NCBI GenBank assembly: GCA_964451375.1
Contig: CAYVIN010000010.1
Coordinates: 1 to 64,000 of the forward strand
Direction of reading: 5' to 3'
Origin: JAGXQV01 sp964451375
GTDB lineage: Bacteria > Pseudomonadota > Gammaproteobacteria > Burkholderiales > Sulfuricellaceae
DNA: 64,000 bases
Numbering within the stretch: position 1 is the stretch's first letter; the number at the start of each line of letters is the position of its first letter. The notes under the pieces were generated by a model. The model ran no database searches, was not told the origin of the DNA, and was given only the letters and a program-made list of their open reading frames with translations. Made by a program: the position numbers and the translations under genes. Shown here piece after piece: positions 1-7,399 of the stretch.

Positions 1-48
1 GGCCTGCCGGCAGGATGCCGGCGCTCCAAACGCGGCGCTCGCCGCTAT
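1..48. other. Window edge, GC-rich intergenic stretch
   Basis: Only 48 bases precede the stop codon of the first gene. They contain a 10-bp perfect palindrome CTGCCGGCAG at 4-13 and a second GCCGGC a few bases on, so this may be the edge of a repetitive palindromic element or a terminator, but the window cuts it off. Confidence 0.25.
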
Positions 49-741
49 TCAATGCGCTTCCCCAACCGTCAGCGAGCGCCCGCTGTCCTTTGGCCCCAGG
101 CTCAGCAGCCAGGGCGCGGCGGTTTGCGCCCACTGTTCCGCATTGGGGTAGCCCTGCGCCTGACCGCCGAAGCAGGAGCGCAGCATGTCGGTATCGATGA
201 TGCCGGGGTTCAGAGGAATCGCCGCCATCCCGCCGGGCAATTCCTGGGCGAGCGCCTTGGATAACCCTTCCATCGCCCATTTGCTGGCGCAATACGGCGC
301 AACTTGCGGGTCAGTCTCGCGGCCCCAGCCCGAGCTGAAATTGACAATCACCCCGCTGCGCCGGGCCACCATGGCCGGAACGAAATGGCGGATGCAATTC
401 GCCACGCCCTTGATATTCACGTCGATCAAAGTGGAAAACTCGGCGGCGGGCACTTCCCACAGCGGCGCGTTGCGGTTGATCAGCGCGGCGCTGTTGAGCA
501 GCAGGTCGGGCGCCCCGGCGAACTCCAGACAATCCCGCGCCCACGCCGCCACCGCAGCATCGTCGCTCACATCCACCACGCTGAAACGGTGGGGCGCGCC
601 GTGGCGCTGGTTTAATTCCGCAATCGCCGCCGCATTGCGCCCACAGCCCAGAACCCGATGCCCAAGACGAATGAATTCCTCGCTCATCGCCCGCCCCAGG
701 CCACGGCTGACGCCGGAAATCACGATGGTTTTGCTGGTCAT
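49..741 (-). CDS. SDR-family oxidoreductase
   Basis: This 230-residue protein is a classical short-chain dehydrogenase/reductase. The N-terminal glycine-rich NAD(P) site reads SGVSRGLG (residues 9-16). The active site has Ser at 136/137 and a YCASK motif with Tyr150 and Lys154. The frame stays open another 24 codons upstream, but the ATG at 741 has a GGAGG seven bases ahead and directly opens the first beta strand, so it is taken as the start. The substrate cannot be told from sequence. It is transcribed alone, with about 240 bp of non-coding DNA upstream, and has no functional link to the hicBA pair beyond orientation. Confidence 0.85.
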   Translation of the reverse strand: MTSKTIVISGVSRGLGRAMSEEFIRLGHRVLGCGRNAAAIAELNQRHGAPHRFSVVDVSDDAAVAAWARDCLEFAGAPDLLLNSAALINRNAPLWEVPAAEFSTLIDVNIKGVANCIRHFVPAMVARRSGVIVNFSSGWGRETDPQVAPYCASKWAMEGLSKALAQELPGGMAAIPLNPGIIDTDMLRSCFGGQAQGYPNAEQWAQTAAPWLLSLGPKDSGRSLTVGEAH

Positions 742-981
742 ACGTATCCTCCATGTAGAGCGCGCCGATTGCGCGGTTTGCTTCCCTCTCCCGAAGCACA
801 ACCCTATACACACATCCTCTCAACAACGCTTCAACCGCGCCAATTATCCACCACCCGTCCTTCACGACACCATGCCGATTTGTAACTACTCAGGATGACG
901 CAAAGCAACAGCATATCAGCCCCTCGCCCGCTGGCGGAGCCGGGGTGAGGGCGGAGAAACCCTTTTTGGTAGTTACGAAAG
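742..981. other. Intergenic region between SDR gene and hicB
   Basis: This stretch holds the ribosome-binding site and presumed promoter of the SDR gene and the 3' flank of hicB. Its only clear structure is the nested inverted repeat at 882-976 described separately. I see no open frame with coding character in it. Confidence 0.5.
882..976. repeat. Nested inverted repeat downstream of hicB
   Basis: GTAACTAC at 882-889 is the exact reverse complement of GTAGTTAC at 969-976. Inside this, CCCTCGCCC at 921-929 pairs with GGGTGAGGG at 943-951 (one G-T pair). The two nested stems could fold as a hairpin after hicB transcription. The GC-rich inner arm resembles short dispersed intergenic repeats. 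It has no clear T-tract, so it is not a canonical intrinsic terminator. Confidence 0.45.
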
Positions 982-1383
982 TTACAAGGAACGTTGCATG
1001 GTGACCAGCGCAGCCCGCGCCAGGAAGCCGGAACGGCTCTCGTGATGGTCGGCGGCGTAACGGTCTATCATGGATAACACCCGCCGGGGCATGGTGATGT
1101 TGATGCGCTCGGCGCGCTCGTCAAGGCGGGACAAATCGATATCGACGAGAGCCCAGATTCCGTCGGCAAAATCGGGATTCGCCTGATGCTCTTCAATCGT
1201 GCGGTTGGAGGGAATCGGCTCGCCATCGAGAACCATGCCTTCGATATGGCATTCGATAGCTTCGCGCGCCATGTCCAGCGCCTCTTCCAGAGACTCCCCC
1301 GCAGAAAAACAGCCGGGCAGATCAGGAACCGTTACGCCATAGGCGCTGTTCGGGTCTTTATGAATAACAACCGGATATCGCAT
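982..1383 (-). CDS. hicB: HicB-family antitoxin
   Basis: This 133-residue protein has the two parts of a HicB antitoxin. The N-terminal partially degraded RNase H-like fold (residues 1-60) carries the typical VTVPDLPGCFSAGES stretch. The C-terminal ribbon-helix-helix (about 98-130, starting RINITMPRRVL) would bind the operator. HicB blocks HicA and autoregulates the pair. The ATG at 1383 has GGAGG nine bases upstream; in-frame TTG and ATG codons further up are less well placed. It follows hicA by 5 bp, so the two are co-translated in the order toxin then antitoxin. Confidence 0.85.
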   Translation of the reverse strand: MRYPVVIHKDPNSAYGVTVPDLPGCFSAGESLEEALDMAREAIECHIEGMVLDGEPIPSNRTIEEHQANPDFADGIWALVDIDLSRLDERAERINITMPRRVLSMIDRYAADHHESRSGFLARAALVTMQRSL

Positions 1384-1388
1384 GGGTT

Positions 1389-1568
1389 TTACCTCCATTT
1401 CCAACCGGCTTGCCGGTATATGCTCCGCAACGTTGCAAGCGGCAAATCATGACGAGGGTGGGGCACGGTAACTTTGCCGCCGACTTCTGGATGATGATGA
1501 CTTCCCCGGACATGGTGAAGACACCATCCCTCCGTGAGTAACCGCTTGATCACTTCGGTACTATCCAT
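1389..1568 (-). CDS. hicA: HicA-family mRNA interferase toxin
   Basis: This 59-residue protein matches the HicA double-stranded-RNA-binding-like toxin family in length and motifs. It has the N-terminal helix ending in EGW, the RGSHHH segment with the catalytic histidine, and the conserved VTVPHPRHDLPLATLRSI tail. HicA cleaves mRNA and is held inactive by HicB, whose gene starts 5 bp downstream. The ATG at 1568 matches the usual family start; a GTG five codons earlier is possible. All catalytic features look intact, so the toxin should be functional. Confidence 0.85.
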   Translation of the reverse strand: MDSTEVIKRLLTEGWCLHHVRGSHHHPEVGGKVTVPHPRHDLPLATLRSIYRQAGWKWR

Positions 1569-1635
1569 AACGGAAAAATGCACACACGGTATGTATGCCG
1601 GTCAAACCGAATTTTTTTCTCCGGCAAGCAGTGTT

Positions 1636-2064
1636 TCACCCAAAAATCACCAACCCCCACACCACCGCCAGATTGATCAGCGCCAGCAGCACCGCAGCGC
1701 TGCCGATATCCTTGGCGCGTTTGGCGAGGCGGTGGTTTTCCAGGGAGATGCGATCCACGGTGGCTTCAATCGCCGAGTTGAGTAATTCCACCACCATCAC
1801 CAGCAGCACACTGGCGACCAGCATGGCCTTGCCGACGCCGCCGACCGGCAGGTACAGGGCCAGCGGGATCAGGAGCAGCGACAGCAGGACTTCCTGACGG
1901 AAGGCGTCTTCGTTGCGATAGGCGGCCTTGAAACCGGCCAGCGAATAATGCAGCGCGTTCCACAGGCGTTTCAGCCCGGTTTTCCCTTTATGGGGGGATT
2001 CTTCCACTTTCTGGCTCCCGGTGGTGGTTGGGGTGGTTTTTTGGGTCAGTTCGTTTGTCATCAT
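1636..2064 (-). CDS. dgkA: Diacylglycerol kinase (DgkA)
   Basis: The 142-residue protein is the small integral-membrane diacylglycerol kinase, which phosphorylates diacylglycerol to phosphatidate at the inner membrane. It has the NEDAFRQE surface helix (51-58), three membrane helices (about 60-74, 80-95 and 122-141) and the signature ELLNSAIEATVDR (93-105) with the catalytic and metal-binding glutamates. A 30-residue polar N-terminal extension rich in T and K precedes the conserved core, longer than in E. coli. Two ATGs lie in tandem at the start; an AAGG ten bases upstream favours the first. It is divergent from the phospholipase gene. Confidence 0.93.
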   Translation of the reverse strand: MMTNELTQKTTPTTTGSQKVEESPHKGKTGLKRLWNALHYSLAGFKAAYRNEDAFRQEVLLSLLLIPLALYLPVGGVGKAMLVASVLLVMVVELLNSAIEATVDRISLENHRLAKRAKDIGSAAVLLALINLAVVWGLVIFG

Positions 2065-2076
2065 AAAATCATTACC

Positions 2077-2094
2077 TTGTCACGTCGAATTCAC
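2077..2094 (+). promoter_or_regulatory. Weak PhoB-box-like repeat upstream of phospholipase gene
   Basis: TTGTCAC (2077-2083) and AATTCAC (2088-2094) are spaced 11 bp apart, the period of PhoB half-sites (consensus CTGTCAT plus 4 bp). The first matches the half-site well, the second poorly. It lies 23 bp upstream of the phospholipase start. It is listed mainly because a better site precedes the glycosyltransferase in the same group. Confidence 0.25.
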
Positions 2095-2116
2095 TTAGCG
2101 GCGGCATTGTGGCGGC

Positions 2117-3010
2117 ATGAAATCCCGTTCCAATACGCTGCTCTGGCTGGTTCCGCTGTGTTTGTTCAGCGGTGATGCGCTGGCGTGGGGGCTGTCCACA
2201 CACATCTATTTTTCCCAATTGCTGATCTGGGCGGTGCCGCTTGCCGATCCGCGTTTTCGCGCGGCGGCGCGGCGTTTTCCCAAGCTCGTGATGGCCGGGG
2301 CGTGTCTGCCCGATTTGTCGCTGGTGGGCGGCGCGCCGTTCGTGCGCAGCCACTGCTGGCACAACCTCGAAGCCATGCTGGATAACGCCGGCGACGAACC
2401 GGAGCGGGCGCTCACCCTGGGCTACGCCAGCCACCTGCTGGCCGACGTGGTGGCCCACAACCATTTTGTTCCCGCCCACGAAGCCATGTGGCTGAATCGT
2501 CCGCTGCTCACTCACGTGATGGCGGAATGGGCGATGGATGCACATATCCGCCCGCAGCTTTTCGCCGGCGCTGGGGCGTTGCTGGAAAGCCATCTCACCC
2601 AACTCGCGGAATTCGTCGGGGCGCGTTTCGGTTGTTCGCAAGCCCACGCCGAACTGGCGCTCAAACGTCTCGCCAAGGCGGATCGCCTGTTGCGCGGCAG
2701 CGGGCTGCCGCAGGGCTTGTACCGGATATTCAAACTGGTCGATACCGATGTGACGGCGCATTTCGATTATTACGCCGGGCAGACTTCGGCGCGTCTGGCG
2801 CAAATCAACCAACTGCTGGCGGGAGAAAAACCGACCTGGGCGGCAGACCCGGAATGGAATGGCGAGAACTGGAAGGCGCTGCAAAATCTAAGCCTTACCC
2901 ATCTGGTCGAACGCCTGCCGTTGCCGCTGAGCTTTTTTCATCACACCCCGAATGAAGCGCTGGCGATGAGTGCGCCGATCAGCGCGCCGGCCAGCACATC
3001 GCTCGGGTAG
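2117..3010 (+). CDS. Secreted zinc-dependent phospholipase C-type protein
   Basis: The 297-residue product starts with a signal peptide (1-23) ending ALA, so the mature protein begins with Trp24-Gly. An N-terminal Trp acting as zinc ligand is a hallmark of the zinc phospholipase C / S1-P1 fold. Further likely ligands are His29, Asp66 in GACLPDLS, His106/Asp110 in YASHLLAD, His114/His116 in AHNHF and Glu137. The family hydrolyses phospholipids to diacylglycerol and a phosphohead group in the periplasm or outside. Its 3' end overlaps the convergent PAP2 gene by 70 bp. Neighbouring dgkA and PAP2 suggest a role in diacylglycerol/phosphatidate turnover. Confidence 0.75.
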   Translation: MKSRSNTLLWLVPLCLFSGDALAWGLSTHIYFSQLLIWAVPLADPRFRAAARRFPKLVMAGACLPDLSLVGGAPFVRSHCWHNLEAMLDNAGDEPERALTLGYASHLLADVVAHNHFVPAHEAMWLNRPLLTHVMAEWAMDAHIRPQLFAGAGALLESHLTQLAEFVGARFGCSQAHAELALKRLAKADRLLRGSGLPQGLYRIFKLVDTDVTAHFDYYAGQTSARLAQINQLLAGEKPTWAADPEWNGENWKALQNLSLTHLVERLPLPLSFFHHTPNEALAMSAPISAPASTSLG

Positions 3011-3474
3011 TGCAGGCCGAGAACCAGGCGCGAAGCGGCAACCAGCAGGGTAAAGGGAATCGCGATCCAGCCCAGGGCCGGATAATAAGCGAGCAACACC
3101 ACGCTAAAACCCACCGCGTGTAAGGTGTGCCCGGAAGGAAAACTGAATTGGTCGAGCGGCGCGACACTGGTGAATATCGCCTGATTAATGGTAGCCGGAC
3201 GGGGCCGCAGGGTTTTGCCCTTGAGCCATTTGTAGGCCCCCAGACAAACCAGCCCGACCGCCAGCATATGGGCCACTGGGACAATCGCGTGACGCCCGTC
3301 CCAGGCCAGCAGGAGCGCCATCAGGGTATACCAGAACACTCCATCGCCAAGGCGGCTGGCCGTGGCGAACAGATTGCGCACCCAGCGCCTCCGGCTGGTC
3401 TGATTGAAGCGCAAGCAAACATCGGTGTCCCAGCGGTTAATCCGGCACAAATAATAAGCGGTCTTCTCTTGCAT
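2941..3474 (-). CDS. PAP2-family membrane phosphatase
   Basis: This 177-residue integral-membrane protein has the three PAP2 phosphatase motifs in order: KGKTLRPRP (85-93), PSGH (113-116) and SRLVLGLHYPSD (148-159), with all catalytic Arg, His and Asp residues. Such enzymes dephosphorylate phosphatidate, phosphatidylglycerol phosphate or undecaprenyl pyrophosphate at the membrane. Its ATG lies 38 bp inside the upstream glycosyltransferase gene and is preceded by AAGGAA, so the two are translationally coupled. The pairing suggests a phosphatidate phosphatase feeding diacylglycerol to the glycosyltransferase; undecaprenyl-pyrophosphate recycling is the alternative. Confidence 0.88.
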   Translation of the reverse strand: MQEKTAYYLCRINRWDTDVCLRFNQTSRRRWVRNLFATASRLGDGVFWYTLMALLLAWDGRHAIVPVAHMLAVGLVCLGAYKWLKGKTLRPRPATINQAIFTSVAPLDQFSFPSGHTLHAVGFSVVLLAYYPALGWIAIPFTLLVAASRLVLGLHYPSDVLAGALIGALIASASFGV

Positions 3475-4663
3475 GGCGGCTTCCTTGCTGGACGGCTTTG
3501 TAGAGGAAATACTCGAACTGTTCGCTCACCTCATCCCAGCCCAGACTTTCCATGCCGATCCGCGCGGTATTGCCCAGCTTGCGGGCGAGCGCCATATCGC
3601 TGCCCAAACGGGCCGCGAGATTGCAGAATTCCGCCTCATCGTCGAAGCGCGCCGTCAAACCGTTGCCCTCGTGGAGGATATATTCGGCAGCGGCGGCATA
3701 ACGATAGGCGACCACCGCCAGACCGCTGGCGAGCGCTTCGAGGGTAACGTTGCCGAAAGTTTCGGTAAGGCTGGGAAAGAGGAAGATATCGGCGCTGGCA
3801 TAGTGCTCCGCCAGTTCCTCGCCGGTTTTCATGCCGACGAAAGTGTGTTCCGGGTAAAGCTCCTGCAAACCGGCGCGTTCCGGGCCGTCGCCGACCCACA
3901 CCATACGCGCGTGAGGCTGATAGATGCGCAACATCTCAAAGCTGCGCGCCACCAGACCCAGATTTTTTTCCGCCGCGAGACGCCCCACATACAGCGCCAC
4001 CGGCTCGTCGCCGTGACAACCCCAGTGTTTGCGCATGGCCGGATTGCGGCGTTGCGGCGTGAACAACTGGGTGTCGATACCACGCCCGATCACCGCCAGA
4101 TTGCGGTAACGGAGGATTTCCATCTCCATGCGCAGCCCCTCGCCGGGGACAAAGGTATACGCCGCCTGATTGTGAAAACGCCGCAAATACCAGCCGATGG
4201 CCCCTTCCGCCCAACCGATGCCGTAATGCTCGGTGTAGTTGTGGAAATTGGTATGAAAATCGGTCGTCACCGGCAAATCCATCTTCAGCGCGGTTTTCAG
4301 CGCCGCCCAACCGAGCGGCCCCTCGGTAGCGATATGCACGAGGTCGGGACGCTCTTCCTCCCAGGCCTTTTTCAGCGCGCCGAAAGACGGCATCCCGAAA
4401 CGCAACTCGGGATAACGCGGAATCGAAAATCCCGGCAGCAGCAATTCAATCAGGTTATCGCGAGACACCCCGCAATCCAGCGCGTTCTGGCGGGGACGAA
4501 TCAGTTGCACGGTATGACCGCGTTTAAGCAGCCCCTGCACCATGCGTTCCATAGTCAGCGCGACGCCGTTGATCTCCGGCGGCCAGGTTTCGCAGATCAC
4601 CGCGATACGCAAAGGGTTACGGGAAACGCCGTTGTTTTTGAGGAGGGAAGGTAGTGTTTTCAT
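3437..4663 (-). CDS. Family 4 glycosyltransferase, glycolipid-type
   Basis: This 408-residue GT-B protein opens with RIAVICETWPPEINGVA, a start seen in alpha-mannosyl/glucosyl-diacylglycerol transferases of the MgtA / SqdX type. The C-terminal nucleotide-sugar half carries LYVGRLAAEKNLG and the E-x7-E region SLTETFGNVTLEALASG (about 300-320). It likely transfers a sugar to a lipid acceptor at the inner membrane face. The ATG at 4663 is chosen over a TTG seven codons upstream. It is followed, with overlap, by the PAP2 gene. PhoB-box-like repeats sit 34-62 bp upstream, so phosphate-controlled glycolipid synthesis is an attractive but unproven role. Confidence 0.85.
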   Translation of the reverse strand: MKTLPSLLKNNGVSRNPLRIAVICETWPPEINGVALTMERMVQGLLKRGHTVQLIRPRQNALDCGVSRDNLIELLLPGFSIPRYPELRFGMPSFGALKKAWEEERPDLVHIATEGPLGWAALKTALKMDLPVTTDFHTNFHNYTEHYGIGWAEGAIGWYLRRFHNQAAYTFVPGEGLRMEMEILRYRNLAVIGRGIDTQLFTPQRRNPAMRKHWGCHGDEPVALYVGRLAAEKNLGLVARSFEMLRIYQPHARMVWVGDGPERAGLQELYPEHTFVGMKTGEELAEHYASADIFLFPSLTETFGNVTLEALASGLAVVAYRYAAAAEYILHEGNGLTARFDDEAEFCNLAARLGSDMALARKLGNTARIGMESLGWDEVSEQFEYFLYKAVQQGSRHAREDRLLFVPD

Positions 4664-4696
4664 GCCGCCACTTTGCAGCGGCAACGCGAAATTTTT

Positions 4697-4725
4697 GTGA
4701 CAGTTGATTTAAGAATGGATGACAG
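4697..4725 (-). promoter_or_regulatory. PhoB-box-like direct repeats upstream of glycosyltransferase
   Basis: Read on the minus strand, CTGTCAT (4725-4719) is followed by CTGTCAC (4703-4697), each matching the PhoB half-site consensus at six or seven positions. Their starts are 22 bp apart, which is two 11-bp PhoB repeats with a degenerate one between. The second site ends 34 bp before the glycosyltransferase ATG. No convincing -10 hexamer could be assigned. Confidence 0.45.
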
Positions 4726-4736
4726 GGGGGCAATGA

Positions 4737-5183
4737 CGTTTGCCGGCGTGGGTACTGGAATATCTAAGCCGCTACACGCACCGGGTGGCGATTTCCAACG
4801 AGCGCATCCTGGGGATGGATGGGAATATCGTGCGTTTCCGGGTGCGCGATTCGGCCAACGGCAACCGCAAGCGGGTGGTGCGCATGGAAGCCGGCGAGTT
4901 CATCGGGCGCTTCTTGCTGCATGTGCTACCCAAGGGTTTCAAGCGCATCCGTCACTACGGGCTGCTGGGGCCTGCGCACAAGGCCGCCAATCTTGCCGCC
5001 GCGCGTACCGCGCTGGAGGCGCCAACCCCCGATCCGGTAGTGGTGGAGTCGGTGGAGGCGTTTATGCGGCGGGTGGCGGGCATCGAGTGGCTATGTTGCC
5101 CGCATTGCCGCGAAGGGCGGTTCGGGGTGGTGGCGGTGATCTCGCCGACAGGGCGAAGCCCGCCGCTGCGGGGGCCGCCGTGA
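4737..5183 (+). pseudogene. IS91-family transposase, 3' remnant
   Basis: The frame encodes the C-terminal part of an IS91-type (Y2, rolling-circle) transposase. It starts at the conserved VLEYLSRYTHRVAISNERIL segment, runs through VRMEAGEFIGRFLLHVLPKGFKRIRHYG, and ends with a CPHC pair. The N-terminal zinc fingers and the HUH and double-tyrosine catalytic region are absent. An in-frame stop lies directly upstream at 4734-4736, so this is a dead fragment of about 148 codons from a protein normally over 300 residues long. It sits between the glycosyltransferase control region and rof, and probably marks an old insertion. Confidence 0.85.
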
Positions 5184-5523
5184 GGCGTTTTTATCCACCG
5201 ATTCGCGTCAGTTTGCGGCTGGGTGTTTGCGCCTGCCGGGGACGGGTTCGCCCTTATGCGCTGGGCAGGCCGACAAGGTGTCGATCCAGAGGGCGTTTTT
5301 ATGCCGGAGGGACATGTCATGCGCCGCCGGTTCAGCTATTTCCTTGTCGCTCAACACCTTCGCCTCGCAATGGCCGGTTGACTTCCCCTTCCGCAACCTT
5401 ACAATCCCCATAATCAACCGCCTGTCCCCGCAGTTCAGTCCAACGAGGTTTATCCGCCGCCAATAAGTTTGGTGGTTCTTGCTGGCTTGGGCGGGGCGGC
5501 GGATAAACGCTATTCGTTAGCCC
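5184..5523. mobile_element. Probable 3' flank of the IS91 remnant
   Basis: These 340 bp contain no convincing gene. They continue from the transposase stop to within one base of the rof stop codon and end in the palindromic site at 5438-5522. The simplest reading is the non-coding right end of the degraded IS91-type element. Confidence 0.5.
5438..5522. repeat. Palindromic site: IS91 end hairpin or attC-like
   Basis: GTTTATCCGCCGCC (5448-5461) and its exact reverse complement (5495-5508) form a 14-bp stem around a 33-base loop. Outside the stem, AACGA (5442-5446) pairs with TCGTT (5514-5518). The ends read GTCCAAC (5438-5444) and GTTAGCC (5516-5522), close to the RYYYAAC and GTTRRRY boxes of an integron attC site. 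IS91-type elements also carry a subterminal hairpin at their replication-origin end, which fits the position just after the transposase remnant. I cannot decide between the two. Confidence 0.5.
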
Positions 5524-5763
5524 CTACTGTAATTCCTTGAAATCAAGGATAGCATCAAGCCGCAATTCAGCGTCATCTCCTTTTTCCCGGCGAAACTTCA
5601 GCCATTCCACCCCCTCCCGAGTCATTACATCAAGCGGCATTACCCTTTCTTTTACTCTTTCACCCTTTTGAAGATATTCGATATCCAGATAAAACTTCCG
5701 CAACACACTGAATTCCAAGCGCTCGTGCTGGACACAGGAAATCGGAAGATATTCACGGTTCAT
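5524..5763 (-). CDS. rof: Rho-binding antiterminator (Rof/YaeO family)
   Basis: The 79-residue protein matches the Rof/YaeO family in length and pattern. It has an N-terminal Y-x-PI-x-C followed by a Leu-Glu pair, a central beta-rich segment, a GVEWLKF strand like the VEYLVV of E. coli Rof, and ELRLDAILDF near the end. Rof binds the primary RNA site of Rho and inhibits termination. Its ATG overlaps the sppA stop by four bases (ATGA), so it is co-translated with sppA. This location is unlike E. coli. Confidence 0.75.
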   Translation of the reverse strand: MNREYLPISCVQHERLEFSVLRKFYLDIEYLQKGERVKERVMPLDVMTREGVEWLKFRREKGDDAELRLDAILDFKELQ

Positions 5764-6707
5764 TTAAGACTGATTCCGGTGCCAGATTGGGCCAAAGGAT
5801 TGGCGGCTCGAGCCATTGCAGCGCCAAAACGCTTGGCAAAACGCTCGGCAATGCCGTCCTGCGGAGTAAAGTCAACAATGTCTTCCGCCTTGAATATTTC
5901 CCGCGCAACAAAATCCATGCTGCCCAGCGCATCCGCCATCCCCAGTTCAATGCTTTTTTCGCCAGTCCAGATCAATCCGCTGAACATTTCAGAAGTCTCT
6001 TTCAGACGTTTGCCACGCCCATCGCGTACCGCAAGAATAAATTGCTGGTGAATCTCACCGAGCATTTTGGTGGCATGACCTTTTTGCGTGGCGTTCATAG
6101 GCGAGAAGGGATCAAGAAACCCCTTGTTTTCACCGGCAGTCAACAAACGCCGCTCAATACCAAGTTTGTCCATCGTTCCGGTAAAGCCAAAACCATCCAT
6201 CAACACCCCGATAGAACCGACCAGACTGGCCTTGTCCACATAGATTTTGTCTGCCGCCGCTGCCACATAGTAGCCGCCCGAGGCACAAATGTCCTCAACC
6301 ACTGCATAAAGCGGAATATCCGGGTATTTGGCGCGCAACCGCTTGATTTCGTCGTAGATGTAGCCTGACTGAACCGGGCTTCCGCCAGGACTATTGATGC
6401 GCAATACGATGCCTTTGGTATTTTTGTCCTTGAAGGCGTCCTGCAATCCACCAATTACCTTGTCCGCGCTGGTTTCCCCATTGGGCGCAATCACACCGCG
6501 CATTTCGACAAGCGCAGTATGCTTTCCGCCAATTGGCCCTTCGCCATGCCCAAACCATCCACTAAACAAAAACAGCAATATGAATAGGTATCCAAAAGTC
6601 AGAACCTTGAACAGAATTCCCCATTGGCGCGCGCGCCGTTGCTCCTGCAACGCTGCAAAAGCAAGCTTTTCGATAGCCTGACGCTCCCAATTTTCAGGAT
6701 CGCTCAT
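5760..6707 (-). CDS. sppA: Signal peptide peptidase SppA (S49 family)
   Basis: The 315-residue short-form SppA has one N-terminal membrane anchor (about 30-51) and a single S49 protease domain. The nucleophile is Ser143 in CASGGYY and the general base is Lys195 in GENKGFLDPF. It degrades leftover signal peptides in the inner membrane, with the catalytic domain in the periplasm. The ATG at 6707, with AAGGAAG ahead, is preferred over the GTG just before it. rof overlaps its stop codon, and a HAD phosphatase gene lies 35 bp upstream, so all belong to one rluC-gph-sppA-rof transcription unit. Confidence 0.92.
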   Translation of the reverse strand: MSDPENWERQAIEKLAFAALQEQRRARQWGILFKVLTFGYLFILLFLFSGWFGHGEGPIGGKHTALVEMRGVIAPNGETSADKVIGGLQDAFKDKNTKGIVLRINSPGGSPVQSGYIYDEIKRLRAKYPDIPLYAVVEDICASGGYYVAAAADKIYVDKASLVGSIGVLMDGFGFTGTMDKLGIERRLLTAGENKGFLDPFSPMNATQKGHATKMLGEIHQQFILAVRDGRGKRLKETSEMFSGLIWTGEKSIELGMADALGSMDFVAREIFKAEDIVDFTPQDGIAERFAKRFGAAMARAANPLAQSGTGISLK

Positions 6708-6742
6708 CACGCTTCCTTCCCACGAAAATCTTATTATTTACA

Positions 6743-7399
6743 TTAAGCATTTTCCATAATCCATTTATTTATTTCAATAAAACTATCAACACATATCAGC
6801 GGTGACAATACCTCCAGATGTTCGCGGGGATGGGCACCATACGCTGCCGCCAGCGCATCGACTCCGGCATTGATGGCCATTTGTAGATCGTGGCTGGTAT
6901 CGCCAATCATGACCGTTCGACTCGCACTCACCCCGGTTTCATCCATGATCTGTTCAATCATGCAGGGATGCGGCTTGGAAAAACATTCATCGGCGCAACG
7001 CGTACTATGGAAATAACGCCCCAACCCGGAATGCTCCAGTGCGCGATCCAAACCACGCCGACTTTTACCGGTCGCTACAGCCAGAAGAAAACCGGCGTCG
7101 AGCAAATCAGCAATAGCCTGGGGCACCCCTTCAAAAAGCGGAATCTCCATGTCCTGACCAAGATAATAATGACGGTAACGCTCAACGAGACGCTCGTAAT
7201 CGTCCTGCTCGTACCCTGGCTGTAATGTGGAAAGGGCCTCCTGCAACCCCAGCCCAATAACGTGACGCGCATCGGCGTCGCACGGAATCGGCATATCAAG
7301 GTCACGACAGGCATTCTGAATCGATGAAACGATAGTCCCGGCCGAATCCATCAACGTCCCATCCCAGTCAAACACCAACAAATCAAATTGCTTCGGCAC
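6743..7399 (-). CDS. HAD hydrolase, Gph-like phosphatase
   Basis: This 218-residue subfamily IA HAD phosphatase starts with the DWDGT nucleophile motif (residues 11-15) and has an alpha-helical cap. Motif II/III is ATGKSRRGLDRAL and motif IV is MIGDTSHDLQMAINAG. It resembles phosphoglycolate phosphatase. The best start is the GTG at 7399, nine bases after a GGAGG; the TTG three codons upstream abuts that GGAGG and is unlikely. The gene starts 17 bp inside the 3' end of rluC. This rluC-HAD-sppA order is common in betaproteobacteria. Confidence 0.87.
   Translation of the reverse strand: MPKQFDLLVFDWDGTLMDSAGTIVSSIQNACRDLDMPIPCDADARHVIGLGLQEALSTLQPGYEQDDYERLVERYRHYYLGQDMEIPLFEGVPQAIADLLDAGFLLAVATGKSRRGLDRALEHSGLGRYFHSTRCADECFSKPHPCMIEQIMDETGVSASRTVMIGDTSHDLQMAINAGVDALAAAYGAHPREHLEVLSPLICVDSFIEINKWIMENA

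Noticed and set aside
185..898. 237-codon plus-strand frame over the SDR gene
   Set aside because: It is antisense to a complete SDR with an intact active site and has no family resemblance.
3473..4654. 393-codon open frame opposite the glycosyltransferase
   Set aside because: It is an antisense shadow; the minus-strand protein has clear GT-B motifs.
4673..5413. 246-codon frame overlapping the IS91 remnant in another phase
   Set aside because: The transposase similarity is in the frame starting near 4737; the other frame is an Arg/Gly/Ala-rich shadow.
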